Position numbers and translations under genes: made by a program
The notes under the pieces: generated by a model
The model's input: the letters and a program-made list of their open reading frames with translations, nothing else
Databases searched by the model: none
What the model was told of the DNA's origin: nothing
Shown here: piece after piece, positions 51,958-63,817 of the stretch
How positions within the stretch are numbered: the first letter of the stretch is position 1
How the letters are laid out: each line of letters opens with the position of its first letter
Assembly: GCA_023053575.1 (NCBI GenBank)
Contig: JAKZAP010000022.1
Location: forward strand, 16,658,518-16,722,517
Source of the DNA: Branchinecta lynchi
Lineage: Eukaryota > Arthropoda > Branchiopoda > Anostraca > Branchinectidae
Reading direction: 5' to 3'
Length of the DNA: 64,000 nt

Positions 51958-53171
51958 AACAAGATCAAAGGTGTCGATGGGATCCCAAAAATCTAAGATT
52001 TGATCCTGACAATTGGGTCTTGTCTTCGCCAGGCTAATCATCAGAGAAAACCGAGTTCAGATATTCTATCTACCTATCTATCTATACCTCTATAAGCCAT
52101 ATCTATTTTGACGGTACTGACCGAAACTTCCTGCTTTACTACTGCGAAATTTGCAGTTTCTCCCGAATTCCGAGCGAACTACTAGTCCAGCAAAAAAAAA
52201 ATCAGAAACGAATCTAGCGTATCTCCTTATCCCTATAAAGAACATCTAATCAACTTTAAATAAAACTTTGACTTAAAAAAAATGCAGGTACAACCGGATT
52301 CCGGACTAATTATATATCCGAGTAAAACATGATCATCATATACAGACTCAGCATCTCTTCTTACCCCTAAATCTATCATCTAATCAACTTCAGATAAAGC
52401 TTTTGCTTTTAGCATATTTTCCGGCTTTGGGCGAATTACAGGCGAGCTAGTTATCCGGCGAGAAAATGGTTTTCACCATCGGGTTCAGCATGTCTTCTTA
52501 CCCCTAAATCAAACATTTAATCAACTTCAAATGAAACTGTTACTTCGAACCAACTTTCCGGTTTTGGCCGGATCCCGGACGAACTGCTTGTCCGGCGAGA
52601 AAATGATTTTCACCATCATGCTCACCATGTCTTCTTACCCCTAAATCATACATTTAATCAACTTCAAACGAAACTTTTACTTTTAACCAACTTTCCGGTA
52701 TTCCCCGGATTCCGGACGAACTACTCGTCCAGCGAGAAAATGGTTTTCACAATCGTGCTCAGCATGTCTTCTTACCCCTAAATCAAACATTTAATCAACT
52801 TCAAATGAAACTCTTACTTTTAACAAACTTTCCGGTTTTTGCCGGATTCCAGACAAACTACTTGTCTGGCGAGAAAATGATTTTCACTGTCGTCCTCAGC
52901 ATGTCTTTTTACCCCATAATCGACTATCACATTAGCTGTTTAAAAATATTTTGTTTGTCCCTTAATTTGAACCCCCACCCCCAAATATAGGGCTACAGAG
53001 CCCATCTACGAACTCGACCTTACCCTTGACCCAAACAATCCTCACACCAAGTTTCATGAAAATATATCATTCCCTTCGAGAGTTATCGTGCTTACAGACG
53101 GACGGACAGACGGACGGGCGGACAACTTTTGCGATGTCATACGTATCCCTCTATTTACGTTCTGGGATCCC
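51958..53171 (-). mobile_element. GWC element, long copy
   Basis: Plus strand from AACAAGATCAAAGG with TGTCGATGGGATCCC to TACGTTCTGGGATCCC. About six internal units; the last four are very similar (for example near 52455, 52575, 52695 and 52820). ACAGACGGACGGACAGACGG near the 5' end. Confidence 0.85.
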
Positions 53172-53438
53172 AAAAACTGAAGTAACAAAAACCGTACCTC
53201 TGTTTCCAGGACTGCACTGTACGGTCACAAAGTTCGCCAATGTATCTACTTGTGTAAGATGGTAGGAAATCGTGCCCTGCGACGTTTACTTTGCATTCTG
53301 TCCACTACTTGTAAAGCTTTCTTGCCCTTTCTAAAGACCTCCAGATTTATTACAGTTTTATTAGGCCTATTCTTTAATACGCTTGTCCTGTTTGGCATTG
53401 TATCGAGAACGCTGGAAATGGGCCCTCAGGATTATAAA
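53172..53438. other. Unassigned DNA
   Basis: Nothing recognised. Confidence 0.4.
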
Positions 53439-53807
53439 AGGACCCCTCGCACTATGTACTTTTCAACTTGCAGTATTTTACAATATTTGAATACTTGAAA
53501 ACTAGGCTGTGCTTTCAAAAAATTAACTGCGGTTTCGCTGTTTTAAGCCTTTTCCGACGCCCGATGACTTAGAGCGAAACAGGGAAACAATTTACATAAC
53601 AGGTTTTCTGACGGAAAAACTTCTCGCAGACAACCGTCGACAGTGTGATACACATCGAAGGTAGCAAAACACGGCAAGTGAGAAAATCAGCGTGGCTTTG
53701 TTAGAGGGGTTAGAATGTACCGTACGAAACTGGGGTCTCCGGATTTACAAATATATGGAGTGACTATGGAAATAGGTTGCGTTAGTATTATAGATAAGAC
53801 AGGTCCT
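53439..53807 (-). mobile_element. TTAA-flanked MITE
   Basis: AGGACCCCTCGCACTATG at the left (flank ATAAA, a changed TTAA) to AGACAGGTCCT then TTAA (53808-53811). Full-length reference copy, 369 bp, with GTGATACACATCGAAGGTAG and CTCGCAGACAACCGTCGAC. Confidence 0.85.
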
Positions 53808-53811
53808 TTAA

Positions 53812-54134
53812 CGGTGAGGGTAAGGTCCCTTACAGTTACCTTCTAAAAAGGTTCAAGCTGGCTACCATGGAAGAGAGACCAATTAAACCCCCTCTGTTCC
53901 CCGAATACGTAATATTCTCCCTCCCCCTCCCCCATACGTAGACCCAAGGGAGAAAAATCCCCCAAAATCCCAGAACTAACCCCTGTGGCCCCCTTTGCAT
54001 GAAAGATATAGAAAGAGTTTCGTTCCAGCATTTGTCAAATTCGGCGGTAACACTTGTGATAGCTACTACACTGTGTTACTACCACAACTGTTTTCTACAT
54101 TCTACTACTACTTGTAAAACAAACCCTATTTCAA
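53812..54134. other. Unassigned DNA
   Basis: Nothing recognised. Confidence 0.4.
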
Positions 54135-55062
54135 CAAGACTTACGAGCTGATATGGCCCTTGTACGAGTAGGTGGTACAAAAGTAGACGAAACGTCACAA
54201 AATACACCCGCCATCGAAAAATGAGGTTCAGACCTAGGAGTAGGAGGTGTAGTTTCACTCAAGTCTGAGCATTCCGGCATCGCCTTGGACCATCTGGGGC
54301 AAATGACTGTTCTAACTTCGAAGTTTCAGCCCAATAAATCCACTCGTTTTATCCCTAAACGTGCCACTCGATTTCCGGTACCTCCCTCCAACTCCACCTA
54401 CCGCGGCCGAATCTGGTTCGGACTCGTGAATGGATCATTTAAAACACCTTCTCTTACCACCTTTCTCGAGTTTTCCGATTCCCCTTCCAATCCCCCCCCC
54501 CACAAGTATCGGATCCGATCCGGACTTGACATGAAACATCTGAGACGTTAACTCTTTCCATTTGCCAAATTTCATCGTCCTAGCACATCAGGAAGTACCG
54601 CTTGCGGAATTACCAGAAATCCGGACCTCCGCACCCCACAGTGCCCGATTCCGGCCCGGTCATGTCAATCTAGACTTGAGCTCGTTCTTCCCACCGAGTT
54701 TCATCCCGATCCCTGAACTCTGAGCGTTTCCCAAGATTTCCGGTTCCCCCTCCAACTCCCCTAAAGTCACCGAGTCCGGTCCGGATTTGAAGTGGGATGC
54801 CTGACATTTCTAAAGTTTCATTAAGATCTAAAAATACCTAAATTTTCCAGCTTCCCCCTCCCCCCACTCCCCTCCATGTGGTCAGATCGGGGAATCGACT
54901 ATTTCAAATTTAATCGTCGGATCCATGATATGCCTGCCAAGTTTCATCGACTTAGCTTATGTGAAAGTGCCCGAACTAGCAAAACCCGGACCGACCAACG
55001 GACAGACAGACAGAGAGAAATTGCGATCGCTATATGGCACTTGGCCGACGGGCAAGTCCATA
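54135..55062 (+). mobile_element. TGC element, short copy
   Basis: CAAGACTTACGAGCTGATAT to a TATGGCACTTGGCC-GAC-GGGCAAGTCCATA terminal hairpin with a few mismatches. Only one to two internal units, so most of the length difference from the other copies is repeat number. ACAGACAGACAGAGAG lies near the 3' end. Confidence 0.8.
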
Positions 55063-55911
55063 CAAATCAAAGTAGTTGTTCGACTGAAAAAGGATTCAAA
55101 AACACTTTCGATTTAACATTTCCCCGTTCGTGAGAAAACAAGAAACAATTAAAACGCTTCCGCCACGATTGGCTTGGCAAATCAACTGTAAAATGAAAAG
55201 AGTGAAAATAAGTGCTATTGTTGATTTCAAAAAACATTTCAAACACATCGATGGAGAAGAAATTGATTAAGGTAACAACTAACTCCAAACTTAACCGGAA
55301 ACAAAGCTATGCTGTCCAGCAGGCCCTGATGACCAAGGTTTAGTTTTTTAGTTTTTTAGGTTAATACTCTTTTATACAAACCAACTTTTACGTGCTAAAC
55401 TACATAAATACACCTTTTATAACCCTCTTAACATCCTTTATACATGTAGCTGATACTTCTGACTGCATGAAAGCCCGAATGGGCCTTGTGGGGGAAGTCG
55501 ACCACAGCAAGTCTAGCTAAAAGTCCCAGATTCACTTTTGATTTCGTTCAATTATATTAATTGATGGTTATCTGTAATCGGTTTAAAGGGAAGACGAAGT
55601 GTCGTAAAGCAGAATTATAGTAAAGATTCTAAACACAAAATAACATCACGTGTCCAAGTATACGAGCGAATATTTAAAATTCTTGGCCCCATCATAAACA
55701 CAACGTCTACAATAAATGGTAAATAATTAAACTTTATTACCCATCAAGGTTCCAAACGAAATATGACGGAGCACAAAGAAAGGAAAGAAAAATGGAAAGA
55801 AATCTAAAAATACAGAAGCTTGTAATCAAAACATTCCAAATAACCACACAAATTAATTAAACAAATATGCAGATCTCTAAGGGTGGTTAGTGACCTGATC
55901 TGATACCTTAA
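55063..55911. other. Unassigned intergenic DNA
   Basis: Nothing recognised. Confidence 0.5.
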
Positions 55912-56267
55912 AGCACACCTCGCACTTACTGCAAACATTCCAATAGTACACAAAATTTGAATGCTGTAAAACTAGGCTCTGCTTTTAACAAATTATCCAC
56001 TGCTTTGGCTGTTCTAAGCCTATTTAAAGTCCCACTGACTTCTAGCAGAAACTCGGTAAAATTCAGAGAACATCAGTAGCATGAAACACGAACACCCGTC
56101 AGGAGCATAATGTGCATCGAAAATAGTGAATCATGGCAAGTGTAAAGATTAGTGAGGATCGTTAGCGGGCTTAGAATGTAACGTATGAAATTGGTCTCCG
56201 GGCTTAAGAATTGGTGAATGCAGTTACGAAAGTACGGTGCACTGGCATTATAGGAACAACTTGTCCT
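55912..56267 (-). mobile_element. TTAA-flanked MITE, diverged
   Basis: TTAA (55908-55911) then AGCACACCTCGCACTTAC; the right end is CAACTTGTCCT then TTAA (56268-56271). Interior diverged from 53439 but collinear. Confidence 0.75.
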
Positions 56268-56271
56268 TTAA

Positions 56272-57730
56272 GTGGCAGAGCTTCGGCTGCCTCGGTTCTT
56301 GAATTCCACACTTCTCACATATCCATTTATGTGAAAGCAGTTCTAGACCTGTCCTTCCATCTCTCAAACATATGCAACATTATAGTAGGCTACCGTTCAG
56401 ATCTGTCCGCGGTCCCATTGTAAGGTCTATTTTACCTAAGGACGGGGGAGGGCTCTAGTTACTCTAACAGAAATCAGTCCCAGGTCCGTCCATTGGTCTA
56501 AAAAGTAAGAAGCAGCCGGTACGGTATTTGAATGTTCACAGCCCGAGATTAGGATTTACTTTTCTAGAGGTCCAAGGGGGGGGGGCTTCTAAGAAAACCC
56601 CAAACCACTATGGCTGTGAATGATATTGCCTGAACAGGGAGAAGTTCCCTAGCACCAATCCGTATTCTAGCCTTAACTCCATTGTGGAAGCTATTTAGAA
56701 TGACTGACAAAAGAACAAATAGCCAATTTCTTTTTATATTTATAGTCGCCTCTATGGGGTCGCAACCACAAAGTTCCGCGAATGTACAGTGTTGTTGATC
56801 CATGTAGCTTGAGTTTATTACCTCTTTGGACCCCAGCCATATATAATATAGTGCGTTTATCTGGACGCGATTAGTTTAGTTTCGATTATTTTTTCTCATT
56901 TTTATTTCCATATGTTTTTATACGGGCACTTTTTGTGCCATGTTAAGAGTAAAGGTATGCCTATTTGGGCGCTTCTCTCAATTTTTCACTACCTTGGTTT
57001 TCCTTGCTGCTTATAAAGCAGTCAAATGGAAAGGAAAACTAACTAACTTGAATAACCGCAAACAGCCAACTGTTTCAACTTTCTTGAGGGCTCAGGCACA
57101 AACAGTAAGTTGCAATTCTCCTTTTTTTTTCACTATTAAATATGCATTTTCTTCCACTTTAGTATGATTTAGTTTGAAGACCTTTTTCTTGGTGAAACTA
57201 CGCACAGTTTAGCAACAGACGTTTAGAGAGGGAAATTAAGATCAAATATGTCGAAATCCAGCTGACACATGACAACTGTACATGCTAAAAACGTTTACAG
57301 CAAGTATTCTGTAGTAAAAGTAGCCTGGTATGCGTTTTAGTATTTTCATCGGCGACCGTTCAAAATTAGGCTACGTTCAAATAAGCATACTTATACTGTA
57401 CATGGGTACAGTAGAATTCTACTGGAAAGCAGTCCTGACCCGACCCTTCGCTAGTATAAGACACATTCTGGTAGACAGTAAGGCCTGTTCATAGTCGCAC
57501 TTATGGCAGCTCCAGGGAAGAAATGACGGAAATGTGTGATCATGCACTCAACCGACATGACGCCACTAGAGTCTGCGCCTAGACGACAACATCCAATTTA
57601 GCACGTATAAGCATAAGTGGCTCAAGAGGGGCTTCTCAAGTCTCATGTGGATGGTGCTAAGCAATCGTGAAATAATTCACTTCTTTACGTGCTCCATTCC
57701 AAAGATCTATCTAACATAATAGTGTAGAGG
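56272..57730. other. Unassigned intergenic DNA
   Basis: A G run lies at 56576-56585. The 75-codon plus frame at 56940-57167 is unrecognised. Confidence 0.45.
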
Positions 57731-57860
57731 CAAGGCCGTATCCAGGCGGGGGGGGGGGGGGGGGGTAGGGGTTGAGCCCCCCCCCCCCCCCCCCCCGAAA
57801 CACAAAAATACTCATTTGTATGAGTATACCCCCCGAAACAAATTCCTGGATACGGGCCTG
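57731..57860. mobile_element. hAT-like MITE with G and C homopolymer core
   Basis: CAAGGCCGTATCCAGG and CCTGGATACGGGCCTG are inverted, with CA...TG ends. The 8-bp flanks TGTAGAGG (57723-57730) and GGTAGAGG (57861-57868) match at seven positions, as expected for hAT. A long G run and a long C run face each other inside, with a second small palindrome CTCATTTGTATGAG. Confidence 0.8.
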
Positions 57861-58001
57861 GGTAGAGGTTCCTAACTCTCGCCATATGCGATTAGGTCAA
57901 AAGAAGTTATTTTTCTATTCCTATACTGAAAGCGGAGATACAACAGAGGGGTTACTCGCTTGTTGGGCACCACGCTCTCCGACGTTTCGTAACGGATAAT
58001 A

Positions 58002-58284
58002 CAAGGATGTGCGGTTTCAACAGACAACACTCAACAGACAACACTTGGGATGTAACCTGTTGTCGCGACAAAAGTTATGCATGAAATGTTATGGATAACA
58101 ACCATTGCCAGGAAGAGCCGAAAAACCGCCAAAAAAGCATCTGGTGACTTGTTTGTTCGTCGTCGTGATATCGTAGAATTCAGCGGAAACTTTTTGGGCG
58201 GTTTTTCGGGGCCTCTTGGCAAAGCTTTAGTCGCGACAACAGATTACATCCCCAGTGTTGTCTGTTGAAACCGCGCATCCTTGT
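58002..58284. mobile_element. Foldback element with ACAAGGATGTGCGG ends
   Basis: ACAAGGATGTGCGGTTTCAA and its inverse ending GAAACCGCGCATCCTTGT. Inner pairs: TTGTCGCGAC/GTCGCGACAA and GCCGAAAAACCGCC/GGCGGTTTTTCGG. No clear target duplication. Confidence 0.7.
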
Positions 58285-58885
58285 GTTGTCTGTTTCGAAA
58301 CTTCTGATATTGCACCGTACAAGCTTCGGTGGGCACCGGGCATTTACGGTACAGCCATTTTGGGATTGCGTAACCCCTCGGATACAACCACTCGCTCGTT
58401 TTCCATTGTAAAAATGGCAACCGTCTCTAAAAGGCATCTTAATGAGTGAGTAGTCGGTCGTGACAGCTGTAATTTTTAATTAATTTTATTTACGTGTTAC
58501 CACGTTCTGTCTTATCTCTTTTGACTTGAGTTCAGTTTTGTCATTTTCGTAAATTCGGGCAAAGTTTTCAAGTTTAAAAATTTCTGTTATACAATGAAAA
58601 AAATTCAAAGATAGACTACATAAAAAATATATAACACTGCGTTCATACCATAGAATCGTAGTTAATACCTTTGACTGCATGAAAGCATGAATGGGTCTGT
58701 GAGGGAAAAAATAAATCCTTGCTTCATCAACAAATTCTTTAAAACAAAAAATGAAAGACCACTGAAAGATAAGGATGGGAACAAAATACAAAATAAAGAA
58801 AAAAAATGAAAAACCATCCAAACACTTGACAAATGGCAAATAAACCACATCTTTAGAATACAGGCCTACTGTTTGTCATTTTTCA
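58285..58885. other. Unassigned DNA
   Basis: Minus-strand frames of 120 codons or less (58486-58848) are low-complexity hydrophobic. Confidence 0.4.
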
Positions 58886-58983
58886 GAGGGGTTGCTAACT
58901 CCCGAAAACGATGTGCACCAAGTGGCGCGTGCGGCGGTTCCACGCCGAGGTGTACACCGGTGGCGCAGAGAGAGCAACCCCTC
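58886..58983. repeat. Compact inverted repeat, 98 bp
   Basis: GAGGGGTTGCT at 58886-58896 and AGCAACCCCTC at 58973-58983. Between them GTGCACCAAGTGGCGC and GTACACCGGTGGCGC are near-direct repeats. Confidence 0.65.
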
Positions 58984-60864
58984 GCATTTTTTTTTTCCAG
59001 CCCTTCCCCTGTGATAGTTTAGTGTAGTATGGCGTCTCGCTAGGAGCATAATTATTCAGAGGCACACCCACGTTTGGAAAGTGGGCGACTCCTCATCCGG
59101 CGGCTGCTAATTCATGCTCAATTCAAGTTGGTGAATAAGAATGACGTAATCTAAGCAATCGTATCAAGTGGAATTGATATGAAACCATCAAACTTCTGGC
59201 GAAAGAACGCTAACAAAACTCATTTTAAAACGGCAAACGCCCACACTGGAATTCAAAACGGTTAAGTAGCTGTTTCACATCTAGAAAGCCATACTTAAAG
59301 TTTAACTGAAAAGCCAGCTTTTTGTATCTACATCCAATAAGAAAAATGTTCACCGGATCTATTTTAAGTTTGCCAAGTATCTGCTGCATTTGCCCCCTTG
59401 GACCAGTAATTCTTTCTTGGAACAGCAACTTCATCTGGTTCTTCCTGCTAAGATTATTGATAAGAGAGTGGAAGATATCAAATCTTCCGCTAGTAAACTG
59501 AACCACCAGTTGTCTTCCCTCTTCGTGTAATCTGTAGTTATGTGTTTAGTGTAAAGTTTTGCTACGTGCGTTGTCTTTTTTCTTGTTGTTTTTTCTTTTC
59601 TTTTTTTGTACTCCGTCACTAGGTCACTCAATTGTTTCTCTTGACGGGTATAAATTGATTGATTGATATCCTACTGAAACGTAGTCCTGTTTGACTAAAA
59701 CGCAGAACCTGAACGGGTAAGAAATTATCCGCTTCTCTCTTTATCCGTACACGAATTGTCGTGCCAGCTCTCACGCGAACCAAACGATTGCACGCCCCCC
59801 TTCTGCTCCCTCGAACGGTGTCAGGATCCTGTCCAGACCTGCAAATAACATGTATCCCGTTCGTACACATTTCGTCTTGATCCCTCCAACCGCTCGTGTC
59901 ACAAGATTTCCGGGAACTCCCTTTCACCCCCACCCCACCCTTAAACGGTGTCCGAATAGGACCCTGATCCGCCGACTCGCATCTGTTACACCAACCAAAT
60001 CCGTCCCCACCCCTCCGTAACCTGCCGAAATGGTAAACGACAGACGGAAGAAGCCCAAGGAGTCAATTTGTCTAACACGAAACTACTGCATGGGCAACAC
60101 AAAAGGTCAGATCAGTTTAGCAAAAACGTTCGAATAGCACCACAGCAGATAAAACAAGAAAAAAGAGAAATGTTACAAGCATTACGTGAACAGAAATTGA
60201 AAGTCAAGTGGCTATCATTTCCGGTTCATCTGTCAGAGGTCTGCGTAAAATCTTTAAGTGAAAACAATTTGTACCTTTTAGCAGGGATGTGGAATAAATA
60301 ACACCCGTCAGAATTACACGTAATTGTCATTCATACCGACCTAAAAGTGCAAGTGTCACAGAAGGGCAATCGGATTTGGGCGATTTGTTTTCTTTTTTCA
60401 ATAATATGCGAGTGGAACCAGTGACAGGACTTTCTAATTTTGTAATACCTGACAAGCTCTCATATAAGTGTGCGTAATTAAGAGGTCAAAGTTATGCTTA
60501 GACATATATTAGTTTTTTTTTATTCAAACAAGGTCAGAACAGGACTGAACCCGAAGATTAGATCAAGAAATACCTAGTTCTTACCTATCTCAGTTTTAAC
60601 AAGGAAAGGGTGTAAATTTCAAAGGGAGAAGTCCGCATTCAAAAGGCGCGAGTTATTTCCGTGATCAGGTGTCCCAATTACACTTGTTCCTAACGCTGAA
60701 CGAGCATGCAATTATAATTAAAGATTGAATGGTAATGGATTTTACAGTGTGACCTCCATAGTACCACTGCAATAGGCTCTATAGTAGTACAAAACAAAAT
60801 CCAATTTAAAACCTTTCTTTTTATCTTTTAGCGCACTCCGTCTTTACCATTTTGGTACCACGAT
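58984..60864. other. Unassigned DNA
   Basis: 59750-60010 has TGC-like wording (TTTCCGGGAACTCCC, AAACGGTGTC twice), possibly an old relative. A plus frame at 60068-60301 (77 codons, basic, with KQEKREMLQALREQKLK) could be a retroelement ORF1 remnant; no domain is certain. Confidence 0.35.
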
Positions 60865-60975
60865 GTAAGTAAGTAAGTAAATAATTTATTTGTAACCCGC
60901 CATTTCGAAAAAGCGGAGTAAATATAAGAAAATAAATAAACACATAAAGACACAGAAAAAGACCCAAATTTTGGG
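60865..60975 (-). mobile_element. LINE/SINE 3' end with (ACTT)n tail
   Basis: Reverse complement: TTTTTCTGTGTCTTTATGTG, ATATTTACTCCGC, AAATGGCGGGTTACAAATAA then TTACTTACTTACTTAC. Confidence 0.7.
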
Positions 60976-61269
60976 TCGTGGGCTGGTTGGTCTTGGTTGT
61001 CAATAAATTTTGGTAGCGACGAAGAACCATCCAAAAGGGTAACACATGCGTCTTGAATTTTGAATTTATCCGTCAATGTATGATTATGGCATAATTTCCA
61101 CTTCTCTTCAATGACGAATCTTAAACTTCTACCTGACACAAACCAATCCTCTACGATGGATCACCAACAATGCCAGACAAGATCTCAGATATGAAACATG
61201 CCAACATAGCAATTGGTTTCGAGCAAGAACAGAGATAGAAATGAAAGGAGGCACTGAGCATATTCCAAG
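60976..61269. other. Unassigned DNA
   Basis: A minus frame continues upstream of the LINE tail (to 61139, RSLRFVIEEKWKLCHNHTLT) and may belong to the same element; not recognised. Confidence 0.35.
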
Positions 61270-61296
61270 GTGGTGCTCAGGTGAGGTGAGCACCAC
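61270..61296. repeat. Perfect 10-bp hairpin
   Basis: GTGGTGCTCA, loop GGTGAGG, TGAGCACCAC. Confidence 0.8.
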
Positions 61297-61803
61297 TATA
61301 CACCCTGCGTGGGCACCCTCTGGGCCCTTTTTGTACAGATATTTTGGGAGTGAGCACCCCATCGACATATTTGCATGGGTGAACTTAACCATGCTGATTT
61401 TTTTTTAAATAACCGATTTTACATTGCTAATAATTACGCTCATGGAAGGAAATTAAGAATACCGGCATCGCCGAGCGCATCCAGGTCGTGAGCAAAGGGG
61501 TTTTACATTTGCAAGTAGCAACCCCAAGAAAGTTGTTTTATGTGCAGCTTTGCCAGTGAGTAAGTAAGCATATTTGTCTTTTAGCAAGGTGGCCATACCA
61601 GCTAAGCGTTATCCGCTTAGTATCAAAATTCCAAGCCTACCTGGTTGCAGTGCTGGCAGGATTCTCCAAAATTTGTCCAATAGTGTAATTGGCAAAACAG
61701 TAATCCATCTTTCTCAAAGTACCAGTTGCTCAGGGTCATACTACACACAGAACACCTGAAAAAGGAAAACACACATGAAAATGAACAGAAAGCCAATTAT
61801 CAG
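61297..61803. other. Unassigned DNA
   Basis: Nothing recognised. Confidence 0.4.
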
Positions 61804-61838
61804 TAGATAGATAGATAGATAGATAGATAAATAGATAG
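61804..61838 (-). repeat. (TAGA)n microsatellite, probable LINE tail
   Basis: On the minus strand CAGTAAACTTTCTATC runs into TATCTATC repeats, the layout of a retroposon tail. Confidence 0.6.
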
Positions 61839-62924
61839 AAAGTTTACTGAAAATTATAAACCAAATTTGCAACTATTGTCAAAAAACAGAAGAAATCACA
61901 ATATATGTGTGCCAGTACACTTGAGAATCTGTCACGCTTCATTGAAAAATTTCACAAACTCGGGAATAAAACTTTTTGCATATCTAGCATGTTTCGTAGG
62001 TATAGGACAGAGCTGGGTACGCTACATCTTGCATCTGTCCTTATTTCAGTACCGATCAATTTTAGAAATGAACAAATGTCTCCAATTACCACTCTTTCTG
62101 GTCGATCTCTAACATTTTGGTAGGGGGAGCGAGGATTTGGGGGTGGATAGGACGAGATACTATGGCTGAACCGAAGTCAGTTCGATACAACAGCAGGTTG
62201 TTTATTTTTCAATAAAATACAAGTTCTGAGACTCTTCTGAACTTGCCTTCGAGCCAAGCAGGTAGCGAAAGTATGCAAAAGGAAACCCACGCCTCGATGA
62301 AGTTCAAATTGCGCGGTTTAATTAAATGTGATCCTGTCGAGATTCTCAACATCACTACGAGAGCCTATTGTGAAAAAATAATGGTCCCTCGCCAGAGTCA
62401 GAACCATTCTGTGCATTCAAATACAAGATAAAAATAAGCTTGCTATTCAGTTTCACTCTCTGAGACGGCAGCCATGACAAATACATACTGACAAAAACTC
62501 AACGAAACACACAACAAATATTAAACTCCTATAGGCACGTCACAAAAACTCAACGAAGAAACCAACGAAAATGGGGTTTGTAAAGGCAAACGCATATGCT
62601 GAAATAAAAGGCGAATATTTCGGGAGGACAACCGCCTCCCTTCTTTAGCGCAGGCAGAAAATTTCGAGGAAAAATGCCAAAAAGAGGATGAATATCAGCA
62701 ACCAGGAAAACCAAAACAAAGCAGAAAACCAACGAAAAACCGAAAATTAAAACAAAACTGGAAGAATTGAAAGCCTAAAATAAAGACGAAGACAGCGAGC
62801 CACTCAGCAATAACATGGAATAACAATTATGTCTGTTCTCTCCCGACACCAGCGAGCGAGCGACGTTGTTTTCTTCGTTGATTTTTTGTGATATGTCAGG
62901 CCAATGTCGTTTACGAAATAATCT
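61839..62924. other. Unassigned DNA
   Basis: No supported gene; AACTCAACGAA occurs twice near 62497 and 62549. Confidence 0.4.
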
Positions 62925-63260
62925 TCCTATAGGCACATATCCCTATCGTCTAGGGCTACCCTGAGGAACCTCACCAGCTGTTTTATATTCCCCATTTCAA
63001 CACACATCCATTCTTCATCCATTCCCCTTCCATTCACTCCAAAAATTTCTAACTTTTGTTCATTCAAACTTTCGCATTCAAACAATAAATATTTTAAATT
63101 CTCATCCATGCTACCACACATCGGACATGAATAAGGACCGGACCGACCATTTGCCCTCCCAATATACTGTCTTCTCTCCTACAGTGGCAGAGTGTCTGCC
63201 CTACAACTAATTCCCGACTAATCATATCAAGCCTGAATAATGTTATTCCCTTTGTGTTCG
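62925..63260 (-). pseudogene. LINE ORF2 C-terminal zinc-ribbon fragment
   Basis: The minus strand reads MISRELVVGQTLCHCRRE in one frame, then after a frameshift GPYSCPMCGSMDENLKYLLF followed by ECESLNEQKLEIF, later NIKQLVRFLRVALDDRDMCL. The ribbon and the FLRVALDDR end correspond to FLKLSMIHRD at 12.5 kb. Confidence 0.75.
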
Positions 63261-63378
63261 ACAACAATCTTGGATCACGGATCATCAACACCTTGGAGAA
63301 CTAAGTTAAAAGGACTCTTGCTTAATCCGCCTTTTATAATATACCTAGCTACCTTATGGAATTATAAGCTTCTAAAAT

Positions 63379-63733
63379 CCCGCCTTTCTCCATTGTTTCG
63401 TTTTGTGCCTATGAATTTTTAGCGTCCCCTTTTTTGGCCATGCCGAGTTTTGCCCGTCGCGCAACACAGACTTCGCCGGGATCTTTAACGTCCGCTTTCA
63501 CACATAAGGATATGAGGAGTTTGAAAGGAAGACATGGTAGACCATCAGATCTATCTTCAGATTTTACTTATTTTGTTTTGCAATTTGTTTTACCACTTTT
63601 ATCAACAGCGCTCAGACAAGCGCTAACAAGAAAATCGCTATTGACGTGTAAACTAAAAACGATATTTTCGAAAAGCGATATTTTTTATCCATTTCATAGT
63701 GAAAAGATCATTTCCAGTAAGAAATGTGCTTCA
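63379..63733 (+). repeat. Duplicated segment, copy B
   Basis: Collinear with 30668-31180 but without the inserted LINE tail: CGCCTTTCTCCATTGTTTCG, GCCATGCCGAGTTTTGCC, GCTAACAAGAAAATCGCTA, CATAGTGAAAAGATCATTTC. A 125-codon frame across it is not conserved in copy A. Confidence 0.7.
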
Positions 63734-63817
63734 ATAGTTGGAATCAGAGCAGTCCCTGTGTTCCCATCGAATTTCCAGTGCAAAATACAATGGCATGAGA
63801 TGAACCCCTAAAAACTG

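Noticed and set aside
58486..58850. Hydrophobic minus-strand frames
   Set aside because: Low-complexity Phe/Ser/Leu-rich translation of AT-rich DNA without conserved features.
63434..63811. 125-codon plus frame
   Set aside because: It lies in the segment duplicated at 30.7-31.2 kb, where the frame is not preserved.
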